Source: PVC group bacterium (GTDB taxonomy: Bacteria; Verrucomicrobiota; Kiritimatiellia; CAIKKV01; PXCX01). Taken from it: 19,193 nt of DNA. Under the pieces are notes generated by a model that saw only the letters and a list, made by a program, of their open reading frames with translations, was not told the DNA's origin and searched no databases. The DNA lies in the NCBI GenBank assembly GCA_003565195.1, contig PXCX01000012.1, positions 1 through 19,193 of the forward strand. The letters are read 5' to 3'. Positions 1 to 7,119 of this stretch are shown here, in pieces; within the stretch, counting starts at the first letter, position 1; every line of letters starts with the position of its first letter. The position numbers were made by a program, and so were the translations under genes.

Positions 1-751
1 AGTGGAAGGTCGGGCTGTCGCCAGGGCCCACGTTGATATAACGCACGCCGGAAGTGAGATAGCCGATTCCGGAATAACCGATTCCGAACCGATCCGCCGT
101 GATGGACTGCACCACGGTGCTCGAACCCGGTTGCTCCTGGTAGCGGTCGTCATCGAAGTCGCCGCCGCCCAGTGCGATGTTCTTGAACACGCCGTACGTG
201 CCGCTGACCGCGTTACGGCCGTACAGCGAGATGGGACGATCAGCCCAGTCGCCGGTCAAGCCCACATCGCCCCAGGTCCGGATCGGGGTGCCTCCCAGCC
301 GGTAGGTGCTGGAAAAGATCGCGTCGATCTGCTGAAGGTTGAGCCCTTCGATCGGATTGTCACGATGGACAAAAACCGCCAGCGCGTCGATGCCCACCCG
401 GACTTCGGTCGGCGCATAGCCGTAGCGCGCCTCGAACCGGTCGATTTCGGTACCCGTCATCGGGCGGCTCATCGGGCCAATCTGCGCGGTGGCGTCAATC
501 AACGCCGCCGGGGCCGTCGAGGAACCCGCGCCCTGCACCTGGATGTTCACGTTCGGATAAATTTCCCGGAACGCTTCGCCCCACAGGAGCATCAGGTTGT
601 TCAGGGTATCCGAACCGATCGAGTTCAGATTTCCCGATATGCCCGCCACCGGCGTGTACTCCGGCAGGTTGGGATCGAGTTTAATCCCGGCCCGAACGGC
701 CGCGGTCCCGATGATGGCGGTGGCGAGAAGAGTTAGCGCGTAGTGTTTCAT
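1..751 (-). CDS. pstS: Phosphate ABC transporter, periplasmic substrate-binding protein PstS (partial, C-terminus beyond left edge)
   Basis: Binds inorganic phosphate in the periplasm and delivers it to the PstCAB importer. About 250 codons are visible from the ATG at 751-749, and the frame is open to the window edge. AAGGAC lies just upstream of the ATG. Residues 1-21 form a signal peptide (MKHYALTLLATAIIGTAAVR, then AG). Family motifs follow in order: SIGSDTLNNLM, GAGSSTAP and QIGPMSRPM in the first lobe, then VFVHRDNPI, and YGRNAVSGTYGVFKN in the second lobe. The serine- and glycine-rich loops are the usual phosphate ligands of the family. pstC, pstA and pstB are not in the window and may lie downstream to the left. 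Upstream are leftward 11-bp repeats that resemble Pho boxes, so induction under phosphate limitation is likely. Family assignment is strong; the exact PstS subgroup is not resolved. Confidence 0.93.
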   Translation of the reverse strand, partial: MKHYALTLLATAIIGTAAVRAGIKLDPNLPEYTPVAGISGNLNSIGSDTLNNLMLLWGEAFREIYPNVNIQVQGAGSSTAPAALIDATAQIGPMSRPMTGTEIDRFEARYGYAPTEVRVGIDALAVFVHRDNPIEGLNLQQIDAIFSSTYRLGGTPIRTWGDVGLTGDWADRPISLYGRNAVSGTYGVFKNIALGGGDFDDDRYQEQPGSSTVVQSITADRFGIGYSGIGYLTSGVRYINVGPGDSPTFH

Positions 752-962
752 GGATATGTCCTTTTCTTGCGTTGCTAGCTAATTGTTGAATGTTCTCTGG
801 TTAGATCGATCTTTTTTGTGCTTGTCTTGCGGTCCTATCTTGCGTTTCTCTCCATTTGTCCTCCTGGGTTATGTGAATGATGGTGACCCGGCAAAGGATT
901 CGGATTCCGTCCCTTTTCCCCGCCGAAAACACCCTCAATCTACGTAACGCATATTCGTTCAG

Positions 963-990
963 TGTGAGACGGCCGTTAATCTTCAGTTAG
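963..990 (-). promoter_or_regulatory. Candidate Pho box, leftward, set 1
   Basis: On the minus strand three hexamers, CTAACT, TTAACG and CTCACA, are each separated by exactly 5 bp (11-bp period). The geometry matches tandem PhoB/PhoP half-sites, and the first two resemble the Bacillus TTAACA and cyanobacterial CTTAACCT versions. The set lies about 210 bp before the pstS start. No good -10 hexamer follows it. Confidence 0.5.
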
Positions 991-1071
991 CGCCGCCGGC
1001 AATCCTTGGCCGGCGTTTCCGCCGCCTGCTTTCTTCACATCGGAAAAGATACATTCTTTCTATTGGAGAAT

Positions 1072-1099
1072 TGCTAGCCCCATGTTAGAAACATGTTAG
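1072..1099 (-). promoter_or_regulatory. Candidate Pho box, leftward, set 2
   Basis: On the minus strand CTAACA, CTAACA and CTAGCA repeat with exact 5-bp spacers (11-bp period). Two copies are identical. This is the cleanest set facing pstS, but it is about 320 bp from the start codon. It could act with set 1 or mark an upstream promoter. Confidence 0.55.
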
Positions 1100-1159
1100 C
1101 CGGGAATGGCACGTACTTAGCCAGGTTTCAAAGCCATGGCTTGTCAGCATGCCCTGTGT

Positions 1160-1189
1160 GTGGGTGTGTGAGTACGTGGGTGTGTGAGT
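1160..1189. repeat. GT-rich 16-bp tandem duplication
   Basis: The 14-mer GTGGGTGTGTGAGT occurs at 1160-1173 and again at 1176-1189, a 16-bp period, inside a longer GT-rich tract that begins near 1155. It lies between the leftward and rightward Pho-box-like sets. It may be a slippage-prone spacer; no function is shown. Confidence 0.8.
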
Positions 1190-1235
1190 GTAAGAACGTT
1201 CCGTTGCGGCGCTTCCGGATTTGTGAGCGGATTCG

Positions 1236-1263
1236 CTAACATAATTCTAACGTTGCGCTAACC
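1236..1263 (+). promoter_or_regulatory. Candidate Pho box, rightward, before the pho operon
   Basis: CTAACA, CTAACG and CTAACC start at 1236, 1247 and 1258, giving an exact 11-bp period with 5-bp spacers. The set ends 57 bp before the ATG at 1321. That suits a PhoB-activated promoter whose -35 region is replaced by the box. CATTAT at 1284-1289 is a weak -10 candidate. Autoregulation of phoB/phoR by this route is common. Confidence 0.6.
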
Positions 1264-1320
1264 GCCGGCGAATTGCGGCATGCCATTATCGAAGCGTTGT
1301 TCAAGGAGAGAAGCAATTCA

Positions 1321-1560
1321 ATGACCGATTCCAATCCACGGAAACCAAGGCGTAGCGACCGTGAGCGAGGTCTGATTCTCAGCGCGGACGCCGGCTTACG
1401 CAAGAACGTCGCCGCCAAGATCGGGCAAGTCGTCCGTGTCTCCGATGATACGGCCTTCCTTTACGACGGTGAGTTGATAGAATACGGCCTGACCAGCAAA
1501 CTGTTTTCGAAACCGGAAACGCAACACACCGAGGATTCCATCACCGGCCGATTCGGCTAA
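1321..1560 (+). pseudogene. PstB C-terminal remnant or small PstB-like protein (79 codons)
   Basis: The frame starts at the ATG at 1321, 12 bp after AAGGAG (1303-1308), and ends in TAA. A TTG start at 1273 is open but has no comparable site. Residues 36-79 follow the end of PstB closely: QVVRVSDDTAFLYDGELIEYG, then TSKLFSKP, then TEDSITGRFG. Normal PstB ends RVSD-TAFF--GELIEYG...TEDYITGRFG. The preceding VAAKIG aligns with the VTHNMQ switch loop, with the catalytic His replaced by Ala. Walker A, the signature motif and Walker B, roughly 180-200 residues, are absent. The first 28 residues, basic and Ser/Asp rich, match nothing I recognise. phoU follows 17 bp downstream with the same TTCAAGGAGA leader. 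It cannot be a working ATPase. It is either a decaying pstB or a short protein keeping the PstB tail. Confidence 0.75.
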
Positions 1561-1577
1561 TTCAAGGAGACCCCAAT

Positions 1578-2258
1578 ATGATCAGGCATTTACAGCGGGA
1601 AATCGAGTCGACCAAGACAAAACTACTGTCGTTGTGCGCGCTCGTCGAGAAAAACGTGACGCTGGCGACGCGGTCCGTGGCGGAACAGGATGCCGTCATG
1701 GCCCAATCCGTCATGAACGCGGATACGGCCATCGACGAGATGGAGGTCGAACTCGAAGAGGATTGTCTCAAAGCCCTGGCGTTATATCAACCCGTGGCCG
1801 TCGACCTGCGTGCGCTGGTCGCCGTCCTCAAAATCAACAACGACCTGGAACGGATCGGCGATCTGGCCGTCAATGTCGCGGAACGGGCCTGCTATCTGTC
1901 CACCTGCCCGCACGCCTTGCCGGCCGCTTTCGATTTTGATAGCATGACCGACAAGGTCAGAGCCATGCTCAAGGCGGCGGTCGATGCGTTCGTCGAGGGG
2001 AACACTACGGCGGCGCAAGCCGTGTGCAAGGCCGATGATGAGGTCGACGCCATCAACAAGGCCATGTATCACAGCGTTGAGGAACGAATCCGTGAAAGCC
2101 AGGACGATGTCACGGCCTTGATCCATTTGCTTTCGGTCTCCCGGGATCTGGAACGCATCGCCGATCACGCGACCAATATCGCTGAAGATGTCATCTATAT
2201 GAGCACGGGCGAGATTATTCGTCATCACGTCGAAGACTATACGCGCGAACCCGCGTGA
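1578..2258 (+). CDS. phoU: Phosphate signalling protein PhoU
   Basis: PhoU links the Pst transporter to the PhoR sensor and damps Pho-regulon expression when phosphate is plentiful. The 226-residue product has the usual length and the two similar three-helix PhoU domains. The first (about 10-95) contains DTAIDEMEVELEEDCLKAL and VAVLKINNDLERIGDLAVNVAE; the second (about 115-215) contains ADDEVDAINKAM and LLSVSRDLERIADHATNIAED. The E/DLERIGD and DLERIAD motifs are the family's metal-binding signatures. AAGGAG at 1563-1568 sets the ATG at 1578. The gene follows the PstB-like remnant by 17 bp, and its TGA at 2256-2258 lies 11 bp before phoB, so it should be cotranscribed with phoB and phoR from the Pho-box-like promoter. 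Confidence 0.96.
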   Translation: MIRHLQREIESTKTKLLSLCALVEKNVTLATRSVAEQDAVMAQSVMNADTAIDEMEVELEEDCLKALALYQPVAVDLRALVAVLKINNDLERIGDLAVNVAERACYLSTCPHALPAAFDFDSMTDKVRAMLKAAVDAFVEGNTTAAQAVCKADDEVDAINKAMYHSVEERIRESQDDVTALIHLLSVSRDLERIADHATNIAEDVIYMSTGEIIRHHVEDYTREPA

Positions 2259-2269
2259 AGGGAGCCGGC

Positions 2270-2968
2270 ATGGCACGCGAAACGATACTGGTGGTCGAGG
2301 ACGATCGCGACATTCTGGAGTTGATCGTCTTCAATCTCGAGAAGGAGCGGTATTCTGTCTTGAAGAGCGAGACGGCCGAAAAGGCGCTGGAGCGCATTTC
2401 GCGCAACCGGCCGGCGCTGGTCATATTGGATCTGATGCTACCGGGAATGGATGGCCTGGCGTTTTGCAAGCGTCTGCAAAGCGATCGCGCGACGGCCGAC
2501 ATCCCGGTTTTGATGCTGACGGCCAAGGGCGAGGAAAGCGACATCGTGGCCGGCCTCGAACTTGGCGCCGACGACTACATGACCAAACCGTTCCGTCCCC
2601 GCGAACTGATCGCCCGCGTACGCGCGGTTTTGCGCCGCTTCGCCGACACTTCGCAACCGCCGGATCAGAGCGCGGAAATCAACATCCACGGAATCGAGAT
2701 CCATCCGGGACGCCGCGAGGTCAAAGTCGCCGGGAAAGCCGTCGAGTTGACGTTCACCGAATTCCAGGTGTTGCATACCCTGGCCCAACGTCCCGGCTGG
2801 GTTTATTCGCGATACCAGATCGTGGATGCGGTCCGCGGCGATGATTATCCGGTCACCGATCGCTCGGTGGACGTGCAAATCGTCGGTTTGCGGAAAAAAC
2901 TGGGGAAAGCCGGGAACGTGATTGAAACCGTGCGCGGCATCGGCTACCGGATGAAAAGCGTGGACTGA
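2270..2968 (+). CDS. phoB: Phosphate regulon response regulator PhoB (OmpR family)
   Basis: DNA-binding response regulator, predicted to be phosphorylated by PhoR and to bind tandem 11-bp Pho boxes. Of 232 residues, 1-120 are the receiver: acidic pair D11/D12, phosphoacceptor D54 (VILDLMLPGMDG), T84 and K106 (MTKPF). Residues about 135-232 form the winged-helix effector domain (LTFTEFQVLHTLAQRPGWV, then RSVDVQIVGLRKKLG, then ETVRGIGYRM), the standard OmpR/PhoB output. I chose the ATG at 2270 because GAAGGGAG precedes it; an in-frame GTG at 2255 overlaps the phoU stop and adds only five unlikely residues. phoR starts 3 bp after the stop. The repeats at 1236-1263 suggest autoregulation. Confidence 0.94.
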   Translation: MARETILVVEDDRDILELIVFNLEKERYSVLKSETAEKALERISRNRPALVILDLMLPGMDGLAFCKRLQSDRATADIPVLMLTAKGEESDIVAGLELGADDYMTKPFRPRELIARVRAVLRRFADTSQPPDQSAEINIHGIEIHPGRREVKVAGKAVELTFTEFQVLHTLAQRPGWVYSRYQIVDAVRGDDYPVTDRSVDVQIVGLRKKLGKAGNVIETVRGIGYRMKSVD

Positions 2969-2971
2969 ACG

Positions 2972-4759
2972 ATGAAACGGAAACCCTTATTTCTATGCAT
3001 TTTCATCCCGTATGCCCTGGCGTTGCTATTGACGTTGGTGGTAGCCGGCGGATGGGCCTTACGCGGCGCCCGTGAGGAGCATTATACGCAAACCCGCGAC
3101 AATCTTCGACGCGCCGCGCTGATGCTCGCCGATGCCATGGACCGGCTGCCGGATCCGACCGATGCCGCCGCCGTGAATGCCCTGTGTCAACGCAAGGGCC
3201 AAGCCGCCGGATACCGGTTCACGGTGATCTTGAACAGCGGTCGGGTCATCGGGGACACGGATGAAGCTCCGCACGTCATGGACAATCATTATCTGCGCCC
3301 TGAAATCCGGCAACTGCATGGCGAACCGCCGGACGCCGTGGGTTGGTCCACGCGCCGCAGCGGTACCGTGCGTTTGAATATGATGTATGTCGCCGTCGTC
3401 TGGCGGCATGCGGATGAACGGCTCGGCTTCATCCGCGCCGCCCGCCCCATGGGGGATGTCGATCTGGCCTTGATCCGCCAGCGGACGCGGATCTTTTATG
3501 CCGGATTATGGATGGGCGTCATCGTGATCATCGGCAGCGCGGTCATTGCGGCCCGGTTAAGCGCGCCGCTGACCCGGATGCGCGAACAGGTCGAAGCCTA
3601 TGCCGCGGGACACATTGACCTGCGCCTTCCCGGATCGCCGATCCGGGAAATCCATACCCTGTCCGAAGCCATGAACGCCATGGCGCAACGGCTGGCCGAA
3701 CGGATGCAAACCATCGTCCGGCAACGCGACGAGCAGAACGCGTTGCTAGCCTGCATGACCGAAGCGGTAATCGCCTTGGACGGAAAAGGAAATGTGCTGT
3801 CGATGAATCCCGCCGCTGCCGCTTTATTCCAACCCGGCGGCGGCGCGGGCGTCGGCCGGCCGATCGAGGAAGTCGTGCGCAATGCCGACATCCAGCGCTT
3901 GCATCAAACCATCATGCGGTCCCGGGAAACCGTCAGCGAGGAATTAACCATCCCCAATGGGGAACGCACCTTGCAGGTCAATGGTTCCCCCATGCTCGAC
4001 AGTCACGGTCAGCGCATCGGATGCGTTTTGGTCATCACCGACATCACCCGGATCCGCCGGCTCGAAACCATGCGACGCGATTTTGTCGCCAATGTTTCGC
4101 ATGAACTTAAGACACCGATCACCTCGATCAGCGGATTTACCGAGACCTTGCTGGAAGGCGCGGCGGACGATCCGGACGCCCGCCACCGTTTCCTGGGAAT
4201 CATCCAGCGCCAAGCCCGGCGGTTGACCTCCATTCTGGAGGATTTGCTGACGCTGTCGCGCCTGGAGTACAACGCGCAAGGCAACGAGATTCCGCGGCGG
4301 CTTACCGCGCTGCGGCCGTTGTTGGAAAACGCCGCCAAAACCTGGCACACCGTCGCGGCGGACAAAGGCATGACGCTGGCCATCGATTGCGATCCGGCGT
4401 TGCAAGCGTCGATCGACGCCCCCCTCATCGAACAAGCCATGATCAACTTGATCGGCAATGCCGTCAAATACGGTCCGCCGAAAACCGGTATCGCCATTGG
4501 CGCCGAACGGGATGAAACCGAAATCCGACTAAACGTCAAGGATGAAGGCCCGGGGATTGCCCGGCATCATCTTACGCGTCTATTCGAACGATTCTACCGG
4601 ATCGACAAGGGACGCAGCCGCGACATGGGCGGGACCGGCCTGGGACTGGCGATTGTCAAGAGTATCGCCGTCGCCCATGGCGGACGCGCGGATGTGGACA
4701 GCGCGCCGGGCAAGGGCAGTGTCTTCACGATCCATCTGCCCCCATCGGAATCGCATTAG
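2972..4759 (+). CDS. phoR: Phosphate regulon sensor histidine kinase PhoR
   Basis: Membrane histidine kinase expected to phosphorylate PhoB. The 595 residues show a first membrane helix (about 7-28), an extracytoplasmic region of about 145 residues, and a second helix (about 174-196, LWMGVIVIIGSAVIAARL). Then come HAMP (about 197-248), PAS (about 255-365, LLACMTEAVIALDGKGNVLS), HisKA with H377 (FVANVSHELKTPITSISGF) and HATPase_c with the N box around N492-N496 (MINLIGNAVKYGP), DEGPGI and GGTGLGLAIVKS. All catalytic boxes look intact. The large extracytoplasmic loop is the Gram-positive or PVC-like form; E. coli PhoR has almost none. The start is 3 bp after phoB, so the two are translationally close. 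Confidence 0.93.
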   Translation: MKRKPLFLCIFIPYALALLLTLVVAGGWALRGAREEHYTQTRDNLRRAALMLADAMDRLPDPTDAAAVNALCQRKGQAAGYRFTVILNSGRVIGDTDEAPHVMDNHYLRPEIRQLHGEPPDAVGWSTRRSGTVRLNMMYVAVVWRHADERLGFIRAARPMGDVDLALIRQRTRIFYAGLWMGVIVIIGSAVIAARLSAPLTRMREQVEAYAAGHIDLRLPGSPIREIHTLSEAMNAMAQRLAERMQTIVRQRDEQNALLACMTEAVIALDGKGNVLSMNPAAAALFQPGGGAGVGRPIEEVVRNADIQRLHQTIMRSRETVSEELTIPNGERTLQVNGSPMLDSHGQRIGCVLVITDITRIRRLETMRRDFVANVSHELKTPITSISGFTETLLEGAADDPDARHRFLGIIQRQARRLTSILEDLLTLSRLEYNAQGNEIPRRLTALRPLLENAAKTWHTVAADKGMTLAIDCDPALQASIDAPLIEQAMINLIGNAVKYGPPKTGIAIGAERDETEIRLNVKDEGPGIARHHLTRLFERFYRIDKGRSRDMGGTGLGLAIVKSIAVAHGGRADVDSAPGKGSVFTIHLPPSESH

Positions 4760-4795
4760 TCAACCCCGTTGCCTTTTTTCGATGTCTTTTTTCGG

Positions 4796-4823
4796 TTGAA
4801 TTCTGGCGCCGGCCTGTTATCAT
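4796..4823 (+). promoter_or_regulatory. Sigma70-like promoter for the AICAR transformylase gene
   Basis: TTGAAT (4796-4801), a 16-bp spacer and TATCAT (4818-4823). The -10 matches the consensus at five of six bases and the -35 at four. A start near 4830 would leave a leader of about 110 nt. That leader holds an inverted repeat TGACA-TC-TGTCA at 4899-4910, which could be an operator. Confidence 0.5.
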
Positions 4824-4939
4824 GCCGTTTTGCGAACCTCGGATGCATACCTGGCGCGCCGAGCCGTCCGCCGTCCGGCAACGGGTACGCGAGACGCTTG
4901 ACATCTGTCAGCCCGGCGGAGGGAGAGATAAGGATAATC

Positions 4940-6193
4940 ATGACAAACAAGGATCTCAAGCAAGCCTATCGAACGATCATGCAAGACCGGTTTCCGGCCC
5001 GAATGGAAATCAGTTTTGTGCAGGATAATCAACGCCAGACCCTGGTTTACGAAAAAGTCGTATGGCAAATCGGCGACCTCGAACAAGGATTGCGTTATGG
5101 TGAAAATCCGGGACAGGAAGCCGCGCTATACCGTTTGATCAACGGCAACCTGACCCTGGGCGATGTCACAACCCTGCAACCGGGCCGCTGGCTGGCGTCC
5201 GACATCGAATTACTACAATCCGGCAAACACCCCGGCAAGATCAACATCACGGACATCGACAACGCCCTCAATATCCTGCGCTATCTGATGGATTCCCCGT
5301 GCGCGATTATCGTCAAACACAACAATCCCTGCGGGGTGGCCCGGGCGGATACGCTTGCTGAGGCGTATCGGCGCGCCAACCGGGCCGACCGGATTGCAGC
5401 GTTTGGCGGCGCGATCGCATTGAACCGTGAAGTCGATCGCGAAACCGCCGAAGCGATTGCGGCACAGTATGCCGAAGTGGTTGCGGCGCCGGAATTCGCC
5501 GAGGGCGTCATGGAGATTTTCGGGCGCTCCAAAAATCTGCGCGTGATGCGAATCCGGCATATCGACCGTTTAACTGAATTTGTGGGCGCCATGTATCCGG
5601 AATTCAAATCGTTGATCGACGGCGGCCAGATCGTGCAGTGGCCGTTCGTACCGGTCACCCGCCGGCGCGATGATTTGATGCCGGCCCAGACAACCTACAA
5701 GGACAAAACCTATCGGATCGACCGGTTGCCCAACGACCGTGAAATGGATGATATGTTGTTCGGCTGGATGATCGAAGCGGGTGTCACCAGTAATTCGGTG
5801 TTATACGTCAAGGACGGTGTCACGGTCGGGATCGGAACCGGCGAACAGGACCGGGTCGGCGTGGCCGAGATCGCGCGCGACAAAGCTTATCGCAAACATT
5901 CCGATGGTCTGGCCTGGGAACGATACAAACAACCGTTCAACGCGTTGACCGATGCGCAGGCGCGCCGGGACATCGAGGCTGAAACCGCGCGTTGCAAGGG
6001 TGGTTTAATCGATAGCTGCATGATATCCGACGCATTTTTCCCGTTCCGCGACGGGGTCGACGTCGGGATACGCGAAGGCGTGAGCGCGATTTTGCAACCG
6101 GGCGGTTCGCTGCGCGATTTCGAAAGTATCGAAGCCTGTAATGAAGCCGGCGTGGCCATGGTCTATACCGGCCAGCGCAGTTTCAAGCATTAA
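4940..6193 (+). CDS. purH: AICAR transformylase, stand-alone PurH C-terminal domain
   Basis: Catalyses formyl transfer from 10-formyltetrahydrofolate to AICAR, the penultimate step of IMP synthesis. The 417-residue product corresponds to the transformylase half of the bifunctional PurH; the IMP cyclohydrolase domain (about 190 residues) is absent. The catalytic Lys-His pair is in VKHNNPCGVA (K126, H127). Other family marks are LRYGENPGQEAAL near the start, SNSVLYVKDGVTVGIGTGEQDRV (around 285-315), DAFFPFRDGVD, and the C-terminal ILQPGGSLRD and QRSFKH. The ATG at 4940 follows GGAGGG and AAGGA; the upstream in-frame extension from 4769 looks non-coding. A separate cyclohydrolase should exist elsewhere in the genome. 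The stop overlaps the convergent HAD gene by 3 bp. The symbol is by homology to the PurH half only. Confidence 0.9.
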   Translation: MTNKDLKQAYRTIMQDRFPARMEISFVQDNQRQTLVYEKVVWQIGDLEQGLRYGENPGQEAALYRLINGNLTLGDVTTLQPGRWLASDIELLQSGKHPGKINITDIDNALNILRYLMDSPCAIIVKHNNPCGVARADTLAEAYRRANRADRIAAFGGAIALNREVDRETAEAIAAQYAEVVAAPEFAEGVMEIFGRSKNLRVMRIRHIDRLTEFVGAMYPEFKSLIDGGQIVQWPFVPVTRRRDDLMPAQTTYKDKTYRIDRLPNDREMDDMLFGWMIEAGVTSNSVLYVKDGVTVGIGTGEQDRVGVAEIARDKAYRKHSDGLAWERYKQPFNALTDAQARRDIEAETARCKGGLIDSCMISDAFFPFRDGVDVGIREGVSAILQPGGSLRDFESIEACNEAGVAMVYTGQRSFKH

Positions 6194-7119
6194 GCTGACT
6201 TCACCAAACCGGGAATCGCGGCCAGAGTACTCAGGATGGCGTCCGGTTGCAGATTCCGGCAATCCGGATGCTCGCGGCGTAACCGCAGTGAACGGCGGTC
6301 GCCCGCGAACAGGGCGGTACGTAATCCGGCTTGACGGGCGGCATACACGTCGTTAAGCATATCGTTACCGACATAGAGTAGTTCGTCTGGACACCGAATC
6401 CCGTGCGCAGCGGCGTTTTGCAGCAGGACATCGAAAAGCCGGACCGAAGGTTTGGCTTCACCGAGACGATAGGACCACACGCAAAGTTCCGGTTGGAATC
6501 CGAGGCGATCCAGCGATTGACCGAGCAGAGCATCGAACAGAAACGGTGTAAAAAACTGGGCATTAGATACGATGCCCAGGACGAGGCCGCGCTGTTTCAA
6601 GGTCGCGAGAACGGCGCCGGCATCCGGCATCGGCCATACCGGATTGACGGCGGCTTCGTAGGCGAGCGCCAGCCGTTCGATCGTGGCCGCATCAATCCTC
6701 GCCATCGCCTGCTTGAGCATGCCGTTCTGCTGCATAACCTCAATGGTTTCCCGCCAGATATCGCGAATATCGACTTCCGGAAATTTGATCCCACGGGCGC
6801 GCGCGGCTGCATGGGCGCGATGGATACAATCGCGCCAGACGGCAACACCGGATTGATCGGCGGCACCGCACGGGACGGCAAACTGATGCCGGCTTAACAC
6901 CTTGCGGAATAGCGCGTCGTCATCCTCGCCGGCATATCCGATGTCGCCGGCTGCCGAGACGAAAAGCGTCCCGTAAACATCAAAGACAACCCCGCGGATC
7001 CCCTCCAAACCTTCCGCCCGTTCTGGCATATCGGTTGGAATCGGCGCAACCGGGCAGGCCGTGTTGCGCCAGGCCTGCACAATCCGGGAGTGGCCTAACG
7101 CGGTATTATCGGGTTTCAT
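6190..7119 (-). CDS. HAD-superfamily hydrolase, candidate phosphatase of the glucosylglycerate pathway
   Basis: The 309-residue product has all four HAD motifs: I, VVFDVYGTLF with nucleophile D47; II, GIVSNAQF; III, a lysine in GEAKPSVRLFD; IV, YVGNDMLNDVYAA. A helical cap lies between I and II. Position D+2 in motif I is Tyr (D-V-Y), as in 2-haloacid dehalogenases, not the Asp general acid typical of HAD phosphatases. The ATG at 7119 overlaps the stop of the GpgS-like gene by ATGA, and GGAAG precedes it; a TTG at 7128 is a poorer start. Operon position suggests removal of the 3-phosphate from glucosyl-3-phosphoglycerate (GpgP role), but the motif I change makes that unproven. It ends tail-to-tail with the purine gene. 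Confidence 0.85.
   Translation of the reverse strand: MKPDNTALGHSRIVQAWRNTACPVAPIPTDMPERAEGLEGIRGVVFDVYGTLFVSAAGDIGYAGEDDDALFRKVLSRHQFAVPCGAADQSGVAVWRDCIHRAHAAARARGIKFPEVDIRDIWRETIEVMQQNGMLKQAMARIDAATIERLALAYEAAVNPVWPMPDAGAVLATLKQRGLVLGIVSNAQFFTPFLFDALLGQSLDRLGFQPELCVWSYRLGEAKPSVRLFDVLLQNAAAHGIRCPDELLYVGNDMLNDVYAARQAGLRTALFAGDRRSLRLRREHPDCRNLQPDAILSTLAAIPGLVKSA

Larger units (their letters stand above)
752..1320. other. 569-bp regulatory intergenic region between pstS and the pho operon
   Basis: No coding region is convincing here. It is more AT-rich than its flanks and holds three sets of 11-bp-spaced hexamers (annotated separately), a GT-rich 16-bp tandem duplication at 1160-1189, and the ribosome binding site of the small PstB-like frame. 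A GC-rich inverted sequence (GCCGGC...GCCGGC) lies around 994-1014. I see no convincing pstB, pstC or pstA coding remains in this stretch beyond the fragment that starts at 1321. Confidence 0.7.

Noticed and set aside
2..736. Long rightward open frame at the left edge (244 codons).
   Set aside because: It is the opposite strand of pstS. The leftward frame gives clear PstS motifs and a signal peptide; the rightward translation is Arg/Val-rich and matches nothing.
4760..4799. Terminator after phoR: CAAC-CCC-GTTG followed by a T-rich run, and a 9-bp direct repeat CTTTTTTCG (4773-4781 and 4786-4794).
   Set aside because: The stem is only 4 bp; too weak to call a terminator, though the T-runs are suggestive.
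4824..4939. Possible ZTP (pfl) riboswitch before the AICAR transformylase, since such genes are common pfl targets; a GGGTACGCGAGAC segment slightly recalls its 5' half.
   Set aside because: The conserved CCGCCTGGGC 3' element is absent in the sense direction; only a weak reverse-strand resemblance exists.
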